This document shows positions 22,660-35,378 of a DNA stretch of 64,000 bases, in pieces. Below the pieces are notes generated by a model. The model did no database searches. It was given only the letters and a program-made list of their open reading frames with translations, and was not told the DNA's origin. The stretch is from Oreocharis arfaki (taxonomy: Eukaryota > Chordata > Aves > Passeriformes > Paramythiidae), in assembly GCA_013398015.1 (NCBI GenBank), contig VZRR01013893.1, positions 441,397 through 505,396 of the forward strand, read 5' to 3'. The position numbers and the translations under genes were made by a program. The number at the start of each line of letters is the position of its first letter. Positions within the stretch are counted from its first letter, which is position 1.

Positions 22660-25600
22660 CTAGAAAACAAATAAAGGGGATAAAAATAGTTTGTCCTAGT
22701 GACATGCTGCCACCATTGCTGACTAGTAGCAACTAACGTGTTTCTCACAAAATGTGCAGGATTTAAGAAAGATGATCTTCCCTGATGATTTCTCATGAGT
22801 CTATGTGCTGAAAACTCAGAACCAACATGAAGTTACCCATGTGTTACTCAAAGCTAAAAATGTACTGTCACACAGAGCCAGTAACAGGGAATAACACTGC
22901 ATCTTTTGCCTTGCTGTAGAAACTGTGGGAGGATGGCAAAGGCAAAGGTTTTTCCTTTTTTAAATGACCCTGAGACCAGGGAAAAACTCTCTCAATTCCT
23001 ATACCAGCTGACACTGCTGCCAGCGCATCTCTCCACCACAAGTGTCTGTGCAAGCTGGACAGGCAATGCTAGCCAAGTAGGATTTTCCACCCATACACAC
23101 TTTCTTCTCCCTATTAGGCGCAACAAAACAAGACCCTGTTGCTTCAGTGGACCAAAGGCAGGTGCATTGTGATGAACACCATGAGTTAAATGAAGACAGG
23201 CAGTGTGCATTTAATAAATGGAGAGCTTCAGCCTTACAGGCAGGAACTAAAAGCAGAGGATTGATGGAGAACTTTTTTATAGATGTTCAGACACTTAATA
23301 TCCTTTATGAAAGAGTAATGCATTTTTACAATGCCACTATAATTTTATTATATCTACTATACTTTGTCTACTTTTTATAGAGCTGAAACTAATGGGATTT
23401 TGCAGCCCAATGAATTTAGCAGTGAGAGGTTCCTCTGAACATTCATGCACTGCGATCCCCACAGTGACTATCTCAGTATGGCAGGAAAAAGGAAGAGGTG
23501 GTACACTCAAGGTCAGCAGGAGGGAGATGCCGGATTTCTCCTTCTAACCTTGGATTTTTTGGCCACTGCTGACTGTTACTGCAGCCCCAGAGGTGTAATG
23601 CTGCACACTGGGAAGATGTGGTTTTAAAAAGCAGTTTGTATTGTGGCAGATTTTGCTGTTAATATAGTATATAAAAGGTAAAGGAACTGCATAAACTCAG
23701 ATGAAGGAGCCACTGCAAGAAAATCAGGCTGGAAAGCAGAAGAGATGAGCCCTGCACAGGCTAACAAAGCAAGCACATAATCTAATCCTCTGAGCTCTGG
23801 ACTCTTCTGTAACAGGAGTCCTCAGTCTGTGGCATGCATATCCCTGACAGCCCAGGGTCTCCTCCTGAAGACTCCAAGAAAGATTGCTGGAAAAAAGCTG
23901 CACAGAGGGCACGTGTGATAAATGCACATTGCTGCGCAGGCCTTTCAAGGGGCAGAAGTCTCATGAACCGAAGGGACCCCCCTGTTCTCCTGCACATGGT
24001 AACTAGTCAGTGAACAAAACCAGGACTTCCTTCCATCTGAAAGGTGGGCTGCAAGTATTCTTTCTAAACTAAGCTGTGCTTAAAACCTTTGCTCATGGCA
24101 AATGTTCCCTCTCTGTCTGTGTGCAGCCTGGCAGCCACTTGATGAGCTCTGTGTGGTGAGTTATTAGGTGGACAGCTCTGCTGAGAAAGGCCAGAATGGT
24201 CATGGAAATGATGAGCTGGTCTCTCTCCAGCAGTCTCTTTGACAAAATTTTTCCCTCTTCTGCCCTTGGGTCTTGCTACAATCCTCTTGCAGCGACTATT
24301 CAGGCACTGCTTGCCCCCTACATGTTCTCCATAGAGCTTTGTACCTCTCAAGATGTTTCTCTGCCCAGTCCATAGATCAGTAACATTCAGCCCCACATTT
24401 CCCCACAAGCTCCTTGCCATCTCGTGAGCTATGACTGGCTCACAGTAGCTCATCCAAGGACTACTTCTGAGAGCACTCAGAGCATTTTGGGAAACAGCCT
24501 GCTAAAATCAAGATGCTAACCATACAATACCAGTTGTCCTGAAAGATATAACAGCTCCAGCCTCACTGATGTTCTCACATTGCAATTAATCCCACTTAAT
24601 TAACTTCTGACAGGCCTTGGTGTGAAAATTATGATGGTTGTTTCTTGAATCACAGCATCACTCAGGCAATTTATTGAACTGCAACAGGAGACAGAGATTT
24701 AGATTGCTTCTGACTTCCCAAGGCAGGATTTATCATGTGCTAGGAAATTAGTCCTAGTTCCCACTTTCTCCATATTCCAGATTTTCAAAATTGGTGTGTC
24801 TGGTTTGAGCTGAGCTCTGATAATTTATAGTGCCCACAGTAACAGCTTCTGATTAGTTCAATTCAGTCCTGAGCAGGAACAGTGAGGCAAGTGCTTCAGC
24901 AGAACAGGGTGCACGGGTGGCCATTCAGGAATGCTTCATACCACATGCACAGTGATGCACATTAACGTCTGTATCGGTTTTTCCTTTCCTTCCCACTATA
25001 ACCTTGTCCTCATAAACAACAAAAATTGGCATGAATTGCTCTAGGGCTTGGATGTGTAGAGAGATCAGAAAGTGATGGCTTCTGCGAGCAGCGTGCAGCT
25101 CTAATGCTTGCAGAAAAGGAGTCTTAGAATAACAAAATAAAACTGAAATAAATTTACAGTTTTGTGATCACAAGCGTGTATCTGCTAACATCTGTAAGGG
25201 TGTTGTATCATCAGAAGGCTGGAAGAAGAACTACTCTGCTTTCAACTCCTCCAGGACATATAGCATCCTTGCTTCGGGGGTGGGGGGCGGGGAGGTTGGT
25301 TTGTTTGGTTGGTTTTTTAATTGGCATAAATTGCTTTTTTCTGATCCAGAAGAAAACAGTTTATTCGTTTCATTCTTGGACAGTGTGGAAGATTCCTGGA
25401 AAGACTGGGATCTTGGTTCAATACCACACCAGTTCATGGGCTCTGTTTAAAGATAAGGGTATTCCCATCCTGCCTTCATTGCTGACTTCAGTGGCTGCAA
25501 AACAAACCACAAAGCTCTTTGCCCAGCATTGCCTGTCAGCAGCCAGATGATGCTCCAAGCATCTGAAATTACATCTGAACACCTCGTGGAGTTCTTGGAG

Positions 25601-27349
25601 TACTGTTGGGGCATCACCAGGACATACTAACAAAACTACACCTTTACTGAGAGTACACAGGAGTTCTCACTGGGACCTGTCAGATGGAATTTGGAAAAGC
25701 ACTGAACAGCCAGGAACACATGCCCTATATCCAGAAGAGCCATGCAATCACTGGTGCTCTGTGTTACAATCACATGAACACTAGATGGTTCTAGATCAAG
25801 TCCCATTAGACTGAATTCTTACGTGTGTGACTCACAATCAGTCTGTGCAAACTCAGTGCTGCTGTAGGTGCATGAGTAACTGATAAAGGAGGAGATCTTG
25901 CACCTAAATCTGAGTCCTGCTCCCTCATCTCTAAAATGCCTTTTGTCTCCCTCTTTCTGGATCCTCCTGGAAGGTTTACTTTCTAACCACACTTTGGGGG
26001 ATGTGGGCTAGCCATGTGAACACACAGCACCTGAGCTTCATCACCTTCAGCAAGCAAGGTTCCTCCGGAAAAGTTATCTCTGTTTTTGGTTCAGCTGATG
26101 CCATACTCATGGCAGAAATGCTGCAAAATCACACAACACTGCCATCTGTGCAGGCACAAGCCCTCTTGCCAAACTTCTGTCACTGAGATGATACAGGAAG
26201 AAAACAGTTATATTTGCTTGCCGAAACACACACACACCCTACATCTATGCAGACAACTCTGTTATTATCTGATGGCTTGTGGGTGCTCCATGCCAGACCA
26301 TTTAAGTTGAAATGCACATGGTAGATGTCTGGACACATAATGCTCTGCTCCATGATGATGCTGGGAGTTGCACTGTGCATGTGTTTGGTGAGGGAAGAAG
26401 AGGAGCTAATAAGGTGCAATCAAAACTGGTTAGATCTCAGCTCTGACGTCTCTTTCCATCTCTGCATGCTTCCCCTAGAGCAAAGGCAGTTCCTCACGAA
26501 GAGCCTGTTGCTGCTCATAATGGAAATTAGCAGTCACCTTCTCAGTGGCACTCTATCAGAAAAGCCAGCGTTATTCATTCTCCCTCTGTGGAGGCAAACA
26601 TACTAATCTCTCCACACAACCACTCTAAATAAAGAGGATGAAGAGATCTGCAGTATCTGAAAGTTCCTAAAATCCCGAGATTCTACTCATCTTTAACTGC
26701 CTTTTACTCCTTTTTGTGCTAGCACATGCAGCAAAGACACTGACACACACCACAGGCTCCTGGCAGATCCCACTGCTGTCCAGAAAGAACAAGGATTTTA
26801 GGTGCTGTTTAGAGGCCACCCAGCTCTCACTGGGTGAGCCAGGACACACTTCCTACTAGCTTGCAAGCACCAGGGGCCTGATGCAGCACCAGTGTGGCCT
26901 GACCACTTTCTGGTCTGCTGAATAGTTTCATAACCACTTTTTTCAACTGTGTAAACAGACCTGTCCCCAGGAGGGGCTCCAGACCCATGAGACTGAAGAA
27001 CACAGATGCTGCAGAGAGGTGACCTCCACAGCAGATGGCATTGCAGAAGAGGATACAGCTTAGCTCTCCGTTTTTGTAGGGTGGGCAATGTTTGTCTGCT
27101 CAATCATTTTCTCATGCAACCCTTTGCACAGGAGAACTTCTGGCCACCCTGAGCCTCCAGGGTCATTTCTGAGTGTCCCTTACCAAGGTCCAGACACACA
27201 GAAATCTCCTTCCAACTGCAGATAAACTGCATCATTTTGTATGACAGAGGTACTAGTTCCATGGCTAGCAGCATGCTATCTCCTTTCCCTAGGTACGTAT
27301 TTGAAGTATGTTTTTTCTCCAGTCCTGTTTTGTTTACTATTTTGCATGG
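22660..27349. other. Intergenic or KIAA1958 intronic, no gene recognised
   Basis: If the decayed exons are still inside a transcribed 3' region this is intron of KIAA1958; otherwise it is intergenic. ORFs of about 130 codons at 24064-24453 (-) and 25164-25550 (+) have no recognisable family, conservation cue or splice context. Confidence 0.5.
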
Positions 27350-28110
27350 TGTGGTGGTTTAAAAATAGCTGGGAATTAAACTCCAAATAAGCTGTTCCAA
27401 TTCTCCCCACTCTTCTTCCAGTGAGAGAGGGACAAAGGCAGATACAGGTTGAGATAACAATTTACTGAAAACAAACAGCAGTGAAATAAGAAACAGACAA
27501 TAACAGCGCAATACTAATAACAAAAGTATGCCAAAATAAGGTGCTTTACACCCAAAAGGTGTTCACCACCTCAACTCAGTCTGTGCGGCTGCCGAGACAA
27601 AGTCAAGATGGCAGATCCTCTCCCCAGAGGGCATTCTCTGTCCCCGAGCTCAAGACAGTGAAAAACAATGATGGGCAAATCTCCCAAAAGTCGGAATAGT
27701 CTGTGTTATGTCACCTGCCTTGGACCGCTGGGCTCGGCTGCGCTCAGCAGCATCAGCCCGGCTCGGGTGCTCTCCGCTGGGCTTGGCTCGGCTGGGCTCA
27801 GGCTCGCCTTCGTTCCCCATGGCTCTTCCCGCACCATTGCCATGGTGCTCTGCTGGGCTCAGCTGTGCTTGCCCCTGGGGGTTGCATTCTTCCTGAGGGA
27901 CAGGAAGGGACTGGCAGTGGCAGGAGAGGGGACAAAGTCTGCAGCGCTGGTCCCAGACGCTTCTCTGAGGAAGAAACAGAACAAAACAGTGTTGCTTCCG
28001 CAGTGTGTTCCCTTTTTCTCTTGCTGTAGCCACGGCCCAGCAATGATGTGGGTGGTATAGAATAGCAGCCCAGCAGTGCCCACACACCGCAGGGCTCCAC
28101 CCCTTCTCAG
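27350..28110 (+). mobile_element. LTR-like element, GC-rich, edges uncertain
   Basis: It begins TGTGGTGGTTTAAAAATAGC, the characteristic start of a widespread avian ERV LTR. It passes through a GC-rich middle with GCTCGG-type short repeats (27725-27870). It is embedded in AT-rich DNA and stops before the CR1 at 28189. I could not find a target duplication, so the right edge is approximate. ORFs of 100-164 codons on both strands here (for example 27650-28144, -) are compositional. Confidence 0.55.
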
Positions 28111-28188
28111 GCCCCGTATGCAAAACTAAGAGACAGGGGGACAAGAGTAACTAAAGGTTATTGTAGTACATTACGAGTTTTGAGGTGA

Positions 28189-29150
28189 ATAATCATAGTC
28201 ATAGAAATGTTTGGGTTGGAAGGGACCTTAGAGATCCTCTAGTTCCAACTCTCTGCCATGGACAGGGGCACATTCCACTGGACCAGCTTGCTCAAAACCC
28301 CATCCAGCCTGGCCTTGGACACTTCCAGAGATGGGGCATCCACTGCTTCTATGTGCAACCTGTGCCAGTGCCTCACCACTCTCAAAGTAAAGGATTTCTT
28401 CCTAATGTGTAAACTAACCCTGCACTGTTTTGGTTTAAAGGCATTCCCCCTTATCACCCTATGACCTTGTAAAAAGTTCCTTTCCAGCTCTCTATTAGAA
28501 CCCCTTTAGATACTGGAAGATACATATAAAGTCTCCCCAGAGCTTTTTCCTCTCCAGGCAAAACAGCCCCAACTGTCTCAGCCTGTCCTTGTAGAGAGGT
28601 GCTCCAGCCCCCTGATCATTGTCATGGCTCTCCTCTGGACTTGCTCCAGCAGGTCCACATCTTTCTTATGTTGGAGACCCCAAAGCTGGATGCAGTGTTC
28701 CACGTGAAGTTTGCCAGAGAGGGGCCAAGGGGCAGAATCCCTTCCCTCCCTTGCTGGCCACGCTGCTTTGGATGCAGCCCAGGACATGTTTGGCTCTCTG
28801 GGCTGGGAGTGCTTATGGCTGAGTCATGTCCAGCCTCTCACCCACCAGCACCCCCAAGGCCTTCTCACAGGGCTACTCTCAATCCATTCTCTGCCCACCC
28901 TGTGTTTGTCCTTGGGATTGCCTCAGCCCAGGTGCAGCATCTTGCACTTGGCCTTGTTTAACTTCATGCATCAGCCCACCCCGCATGTATCCTTTCTCTC
29001 CAGTGTGTCAACTGCACCACACAGCTCAGTGTTGTCAGCAAATTTGCTGAGGGAACTCTCAATCCCACTGTCGATGTCACTGACAAAAATGTTAAACTGC
29101 ATTGGTCAAAATACCTGTCCTGAGGAACTCCACTCATATCATATTAGATG
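28189..29150 (-). mobile_element. CR1 LINE fragment, 5'-truncated
   Basis: The left edge carries the CR1 3' tail (CATAGTCATAGAA, then GGTTGGAAGGGACCTTAGAG on the + strand). The minus-strand translation at 28578-28787 includes QLWGLQHKKDVDLLEQVQRR and MIRGLEHLS, the conserved C-terminus of CR1 reverse transcriptase. Frames are broken, so it is inactive. The 5' edge lies near 29140-29150. Confidence 0.93.
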
Positions 29151-29354
29151 CAGGATTTTGCCTTAAAGCTTCTCCAGGTGTCATTTCCTTACAGTTTTTT
29201 AGAGAAGTAGCAATAAGCATCTCATGTGCTGCCAGTCTTGCATGTGCATTCTCTTCCTGTAGGCATCTGGACTTCGGAACAAAGTGTCCATGTGCAAATA
29301 GCCACATCTTCTCATACACAGCCATCTTACCTATCCATCTGTTTTTTTCATTTC

Positions 29355-29853
29355 TGTTGCAGCCGGGGGTTTGGCAGTACAGAGGCTACAACCTTCTGAA
29401 AGTGTCTCTGGCTGAGAGCTGCACGGCGAGGCCACTGCGCGCACACACACACAGACACACAGACACACACACACTCAGACACCCTGGATAGTCTCCTCAG
29501 TAAGTCGACGGCACAGAGTCAGGATTGGTCTCTGGGAGGGATTTCTTCCAACCACGTGTGCAGTGCGAGTCCAAGGAGGCAGAAGAGGATGGCATGAACA
29601 GAGGATGAGCAGGAGAGTGAAAGAGGAAGTGTTCAGGTTTTTTATATGGGGTCAGTAGGGGGGGGGAGAAAGCACCAGGGACCAATAGTCTGAGGGCACA
29701 GGGGTGGTACACAGGTAGGGCTAGGGAAAGGGGAGCAGAACAAGGCATCCTGGTCCCTGGCAGCGTGGGAGACCTTTTGGTCTCCCTAGCCCAGGGAGTG
29801 TGGCCAGGGCACATCCAGGGGCTGCTGTTGCTACAGGCTCACAGGCTGCCACA
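29355..29853 (-). mobile_element. Solo LTR with 6-bp target duplication and near-perfect inverted ends
   Basis: The 499-bp element starts TGTTGCAGCC and ends GGCTGCCACA, which are inverted repeats matching at 9 of 10 positions. It is flanked by the direct repeat CATTTC (29349-29354 and 29854-29859), a 6-bp target duplication as in class II ERVs. Read on the - strand, CCATATAAAAAACC (about 29636-29649) is a good TATA box, followed by pyrimidine-rich sequence. An AC microsatellite lies inside it. No internal retroviral genes adjoin it. Confidence 0.78.
29442..29474. repeat. (AC)n microsatellite
   Basis: Interrupted ACACAC run with AG units, located within the LTR at 29355-29853. Confidence 0.95.
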
Positions 29854-32303
29854 CATTTCTTTCTCAAAAGTCTTCTTGAAAGGTATCAGTAGTGAAGGTT
29901 GTAATGTAGTAAGCCATCAGGCTACACCACAAAGAAATGTTGTGGATCCTTTCAGGAATAGCTGCCTTTTTCCATTTCTCTTTGGTGTATACGGCAAAGC
30001 AAGCCACCAGTGAATTACAGACCCCAGTTTACCATCTTCAAAGCTTATCTGAAGAGGCAACATGCCATAGTATCCTTAAGCAACTTCTGCATCAGCTGCA
30101 GTCATGACACCCTTCAGCAATGTCGTGAACACAATGTTCAGATATATTCAGCCACAACTGAGCTCAGGAGATTCTATCACTCTTATGAGACCACCCTGGG
30201 GAGGCACTCCAGATTGCCCAAGCCAAATTCCTCAGTGCTGCTTGCCCAGTTACACTGAAGGCCTGGACAGTCCAAGACTGCACCCAGCATGTGCAGACTG
30301 CTGCCGGTTATCCAGCCATTCCACTGGCTGTGGGAGCACGGCAGTTCTTAAAGTGGCAATCTGAGTTAATCAGTGTACAAAGGGAAAAGTGAAAGCAGCT
30401 GAGTTACCAGAATTTTGCCAATATGCTGAGCTGAATCTGCATTAAACACATTAACAATTAACTGCCCGCTGCCTACTCACTTTTAGACCAAGCATAAGCT
30501 CATTAACTCCAACCTCTGTGAAGACAGTTTAATCCCAGCTATAAAGCTTAATCCAACAGGTTTACTGTGCATGTGTAACAGACAGTGAAAGCACCTGGCA
30601 GCCCCTGGCCATCACCTGTCCATACCTCACTTTTCTGTCTGGTCATCCAAAGGCCTTCCTTTTCTCCTTCCACTTGTCACCGGGACAACAGCAGGATCTT
30701 TGACAGGATAGTTCTTACATGTTGCTGTGCTAAGCACAGTCCAGCTGCTAGCACCAAGCATCACAAAGGGAATATTTTTAGCAGAATTTGCCAGGTGATA
30801 TAAATGCAGTCCCAGAATACCTGGTGAAAATCATGTTCCTCTATACCTCACCCATGGTGTCACTTATCTCTTACTATCCTGCACTGTCCTGCATTGATGT
30901 CCTAAAAACAACACACATTCCAGTTCTCTAGATGGCAGTTTCCAGGGCTATTTGGCTTTTTCCTTTTTCTCATGTTCATCTGGCAGAACTCAAGACACTC
31001 TGACCTTCTCCAACACCCTTATCATCCTGTGAACAGTAGCTTTGTGGAATTTCTCAAGGCATTTTTTCATCTGGGATGTTTCACAATATAGGGGCTTTAT
31101 TAGCTTTAGTTTTCTGGTCCTTTCATTTTAAAGCCTCTTCAACTTCAGACAAGCAACTGTCTAAAAAAATGCATATTCTTGGACTCACATTTTATTCTAG
31201 ATGAACTTTAAAACAAAACAATGTGGAGAGCAGATCTTATTGCTGAAATTCTGAGTGCAAATTAAATCATTTCAGGGCAAATTGTGACTTGGAATTGAGG
31301 TTCAGGAAAATGACTTCCATTAGGCTCTCCAAAATGGCTCTCAGGATGTAGGCTTTCAGTCCTACTACACTGAGATTAAATGAGCACATGGTTCAAGTCA
31401 AGCTTGCTTTTAAGTACATTCCTGAGTAGGGAAGGACTTACTTAAGCAATTGTTTAAATGTTTTCCTGAAACACAACCCCAGAAGTTAGCAGGGTATGAC
31501 AGCGACTATTTCTTGGTGAGCCTATTTGCACTCTGCTGATCAAAATGCACCACAGGTGCATGGGAAATCCCCAGCTATGCAGACACTCATGCTTGAAAAG
31601 CAGGACACACAGCTTGCGCCTTTTTTATGCAACATGCTTCAAAATGCCCACGTAAATTGTTTTCACTCGATTAAAGAAAAGAGTCAAGTTTGCAGAAAAC
31701 AGTTTATTAAATACATGAGACTTCATTGCTACACCTAATTACAGACAAAATACTGTGAATAAAGCATGCACTTATCACAGACATCAATGACTATTTTGAT
31801 TTATTTTAAATGGTCTTTATTTCTGTAAGTTAAGGCTGTACGAATATAAACTTTAAAAATCAAAAATAAGAAGTCACACTACAATAGTAGCAAACATTGT
31901 ACAGACACTGAAACCAATCTCTAATGCAGCAGAACCAGCCTTCTTAAAGATTATTGCAAGAGAATAAAAATGGAGGTGAAGTGCAATAAAGATCAGAATA
32001 TCTCTGGAATTTACAGACCAGTGACAGTGAATGTCATAATCCAATTAGCACAAATTGAATCCATTCTTTTCAAAAGCCTAATTATTTGACAACTAGGCAA
32101 GACAGCAAACTCATAAATACCACTTAAAAAAACCCCTCTTGGTCTCTTTACTTGCTTCTTATTGAGGGCGCTTCTGTACTCAAATACTTAAAAGAACATT
32201 TTTCAAGGAGACATTGTGGCAGACAACAGTACAACACACATTGGTTTACTCTATCCCCATTAAAGAGTAGTGGAATGTCTTGAAGAAGAAAAATACACCA
32301 CAG

Positions 32304-32336
32304 CAAAACAAAACAAAACAAAACAAAACAAAACAA
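32304..32336. repeat. (AAAAC)n microsatellite
   Basis: About six and a half perfect AAAAC units. Confidence 0.96.
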
Positions 32337-35334
32337 ACCAGTTCTCAACTGACACAAGTGACAGACAACTTTGTTGACCATATTGGTCTTCACCTGTGAA
32401 GGACCTTACCCTGTAGGAAGTTTGCTTCTTAAAAATATACTGCCTGTAAGGCAGTGTGACATTCACATGGGTTAAAACTTATCCAGCTGATGAGTAAAAT
32501 AATTACCAGCCCTGGAAACCCCGTTGGGGATCTGAGGCTCAAAGTACGTTATGAAATCCCTTTTTCTTTTACAGCCACAAAGCCTTTTTACTTGTTTTTC
32601 TCATGTTGCTGTGCAAGTACAGAAACAGGGTAATTTGAGGACAATGGGGCCAAACAGGTAACTGAAAACAGACTAGCTGACAATACTGCTCACATTTTCA
32701 GAAAATGATCCAGTAACCTCCCCCTTCCCTCCAGATTCCTAGATTTGCAGAGCTTAATGCATTAAAATGCATCAAAATATTACTTCTCCCTAATAAACTG
32801 CTGTTTATATAATCTCCTAAATGCAGGAGCAAGAGATCTGTGTAAGAAGGTGCCCTGTGTACAGGCAACTGCATTTGGAGTGGAAGATATGTAGCACTCC
32901 TCACACTAAAATCTCTGCCTTAAATAGCTGATTACAGCTGGGGCTTGCAAGGGGGTCTAAAAAAAGCTAAGTCCCAAATTCCACTGGGGTTTGGATGGAT
33001 AATTCTTTCCTGGATCCTTTCAGCAGCATAGGCTAGGCTATATTTAAAAGGAAAAAGGAAAGCTGGTCCTGCAATATAATGTACATCAGATAAAATGCAA
33101 TTACAGGACTGACAATTGTACACTGAAGGAACGACTGTGATTGGAAGGTGGTATCTAAACCAGCACACCACTGCATTTTGAAACTGATGAATTGTGGTGA
33201 AAAGCAAACAAATGCAGCTAGAGACTGACAGGACACAGGCAGCAGGCTAGATCAGGTCTGCACCTATAGAACCCTAACTGCATTTCCAGTGTGCAAAGTG
33301 GGAATAAAGGATGTTGATGGCTTTTCTGACACAAATTTAAGCTGGAGATAATGCAGATATACCTAGCTTCACAATAGAAAAGAAGTAGTTGGGGAAAAAA
33401 CAGCTGCTATGTTGCAGGAATCTGACTCTGGTTTTTTGGCAAGTTAGGCCAACATGGAGTTAGAAAGACCAGCTGGTAAGACAGTGCAATGGTGGGACCA
33501 TTGAGAATCTGATCTACCTATAAATAGAAGAAATGGATATAAAACCATGCCTTGAATACTTAATATTAGGGCCACATAGGCAGGAGTTCTGTGGCGTGAA
33601 AGCCCTTCACTCATACTAGTGGAAGCACATGTTCACATGTAAATGGCTACTAGACAACCAAAACAATGGAGAACCACTCTGTAACTGGTCCCAGCTGGCT
33701 CCTCGTCTGGTAAAATGAGTCTGAAAAAGCATCCAGCTTTTAAAGGACAATAAAAGGACCTAACACTTCTGAAGAGAGCCCTGTTCCCTCCAACTGATGG
33801 AAACTGAATTGCTGCAAAAGGCTTCTCAGCATTCTAGCACTTATGGAAGGTTTTAATCTTCAGCTGGGGTTTCTACATTCATCAAGTTGTGGGGGACTGT
33901 CTTGCAGCCTACTAAACAGGATGATTTTCAGGGTATTCTGTATGCTTCCTTTAATACTGCTTTTTGTTAATGTCCTGGATATCACTAAAAGGAACAACTA
34001 CATTGAAAATTTCAGCATAAACTTCTTTTTCTTTTGGAAGTGTTTTACATCACAAGGGCTGTAAATTTTCCTTCTTGGAGACAGAGATGTCTTCAGACCA
34101 ATACTTCCGTGGATTAATTCAATGTACTCTTATTTTCCCCAATCATGCAGTTTCTTCTGATAACTTGTTTTTTTAATTTGAAAAGTCTTTCCAAGATGTG
34201 TAACAGGTTTTCATGTCTCAATAAAGACGGAAAACTGATGGCCAGTCTTCTTTTTTCCATACAAAATCCTGTCTTAAAGACCAGCCGAGGTACAGTGAAC
34301 CATGCCTGGTGGCTGGGAAATGCACCAGAGAGGTGAGTATCTCACAATTCCCTCTTGCCTGTTTCTGTTGTATGAGTACAGTATGATACAATTTCAGCCT
34401 CTCAAAATCTTACAAAGATTTAAACAAATGCATACACTTGTGTGTATTTGCAATACTGACAGATTTTAGGCAGAGGGTAGAAGAGAAACTGAAAATGCAA
34501 TGTCAGAATTTTGATAAACAGGGCTTGTCTGCCATGGGAGCAGTTGGAAAGAACAAGACCAAAAGTCTTGGGCTTGAATTTCATCCAAGTCTCATTTGGC
34601 AGCAATGTGTGGCTTCAGCAGAGGCAGAGCAGAGACTGGAATCCACCACTTGACCAGGCTGACACTTGTTTACAAGAGCCAGCTCACAACTGCTATGAGA
34701 GCTAACAGTTTCTTACAGTAATCAGAAGACTGCTTTAATTAAATAGCATTCTAGTAAAAATGCTCCAAAATTACTTGAGCAGGCCTAGCTATTCACTAGA
34801 TCCGTTACCAACAGGAACATTTGGGTGCTACACATTCCCTCATACCCCTCACAGTTGGCAGACTGCTGCTGCAGGAGGTATGGCAGGAGAAGATGGCTTC
34901 TTTTCAGCTCTATTAAATGTTTTCCAAATAAAAATCAGTGAGAAGACACTTTAAAGAAAGATGGGGAATCAAATATTTTTTCCTTTTACTTTTTTTTTTT
35001 TAAGCTTCAAGCTGGTAAGTGATCATCTGTGCAGACAAGATATTAGAAATTTGGCACAACCCATCTACCACAACATATTGATTCCTTCTACAGAAGGCAC
35101 TAAATACTGGCATAAACCAAGAAATGATCAGCAGAATGCAGTTTTAGCATGACACACAAAATCCTGCTAACTGGCTCAGCTTCATAGTACAGTTTTCACT
35201 TACCTAAAATGGTGGTGATTATAGCAGCAATGGTTAGGATTTTTACAAGTACCACATAAACATACAAATGTCAGAACATATATCAAACATGCAAAATTTC
35301 CAGAGCAACATCACTGAATCACACAATGCATAGA

Positions 35335-35378
<44 letters not shown>
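35335..35378. repeat. (ATT)n microsatellite
   Basis: About 14.7 uninterrupted ATT units, likely polymorphic in length. It follows a short ACAATGCATAGAATT stretch reminiscent of a CR1 3' tail. Confidence 0.97.

Noticed and set aside
24064..24453. 129-codon - strand ORF
   Set aside because: Basic and histidine-rich but without a recognisable domain; no flanking exon signals. Could be tested by conservation.
27650..28144. 164-codon - strand ORF and overlapping + strand ORFs
   Set aside because: They fall in a GC-rich LTR-like repeat where stop codons are rare by composition.
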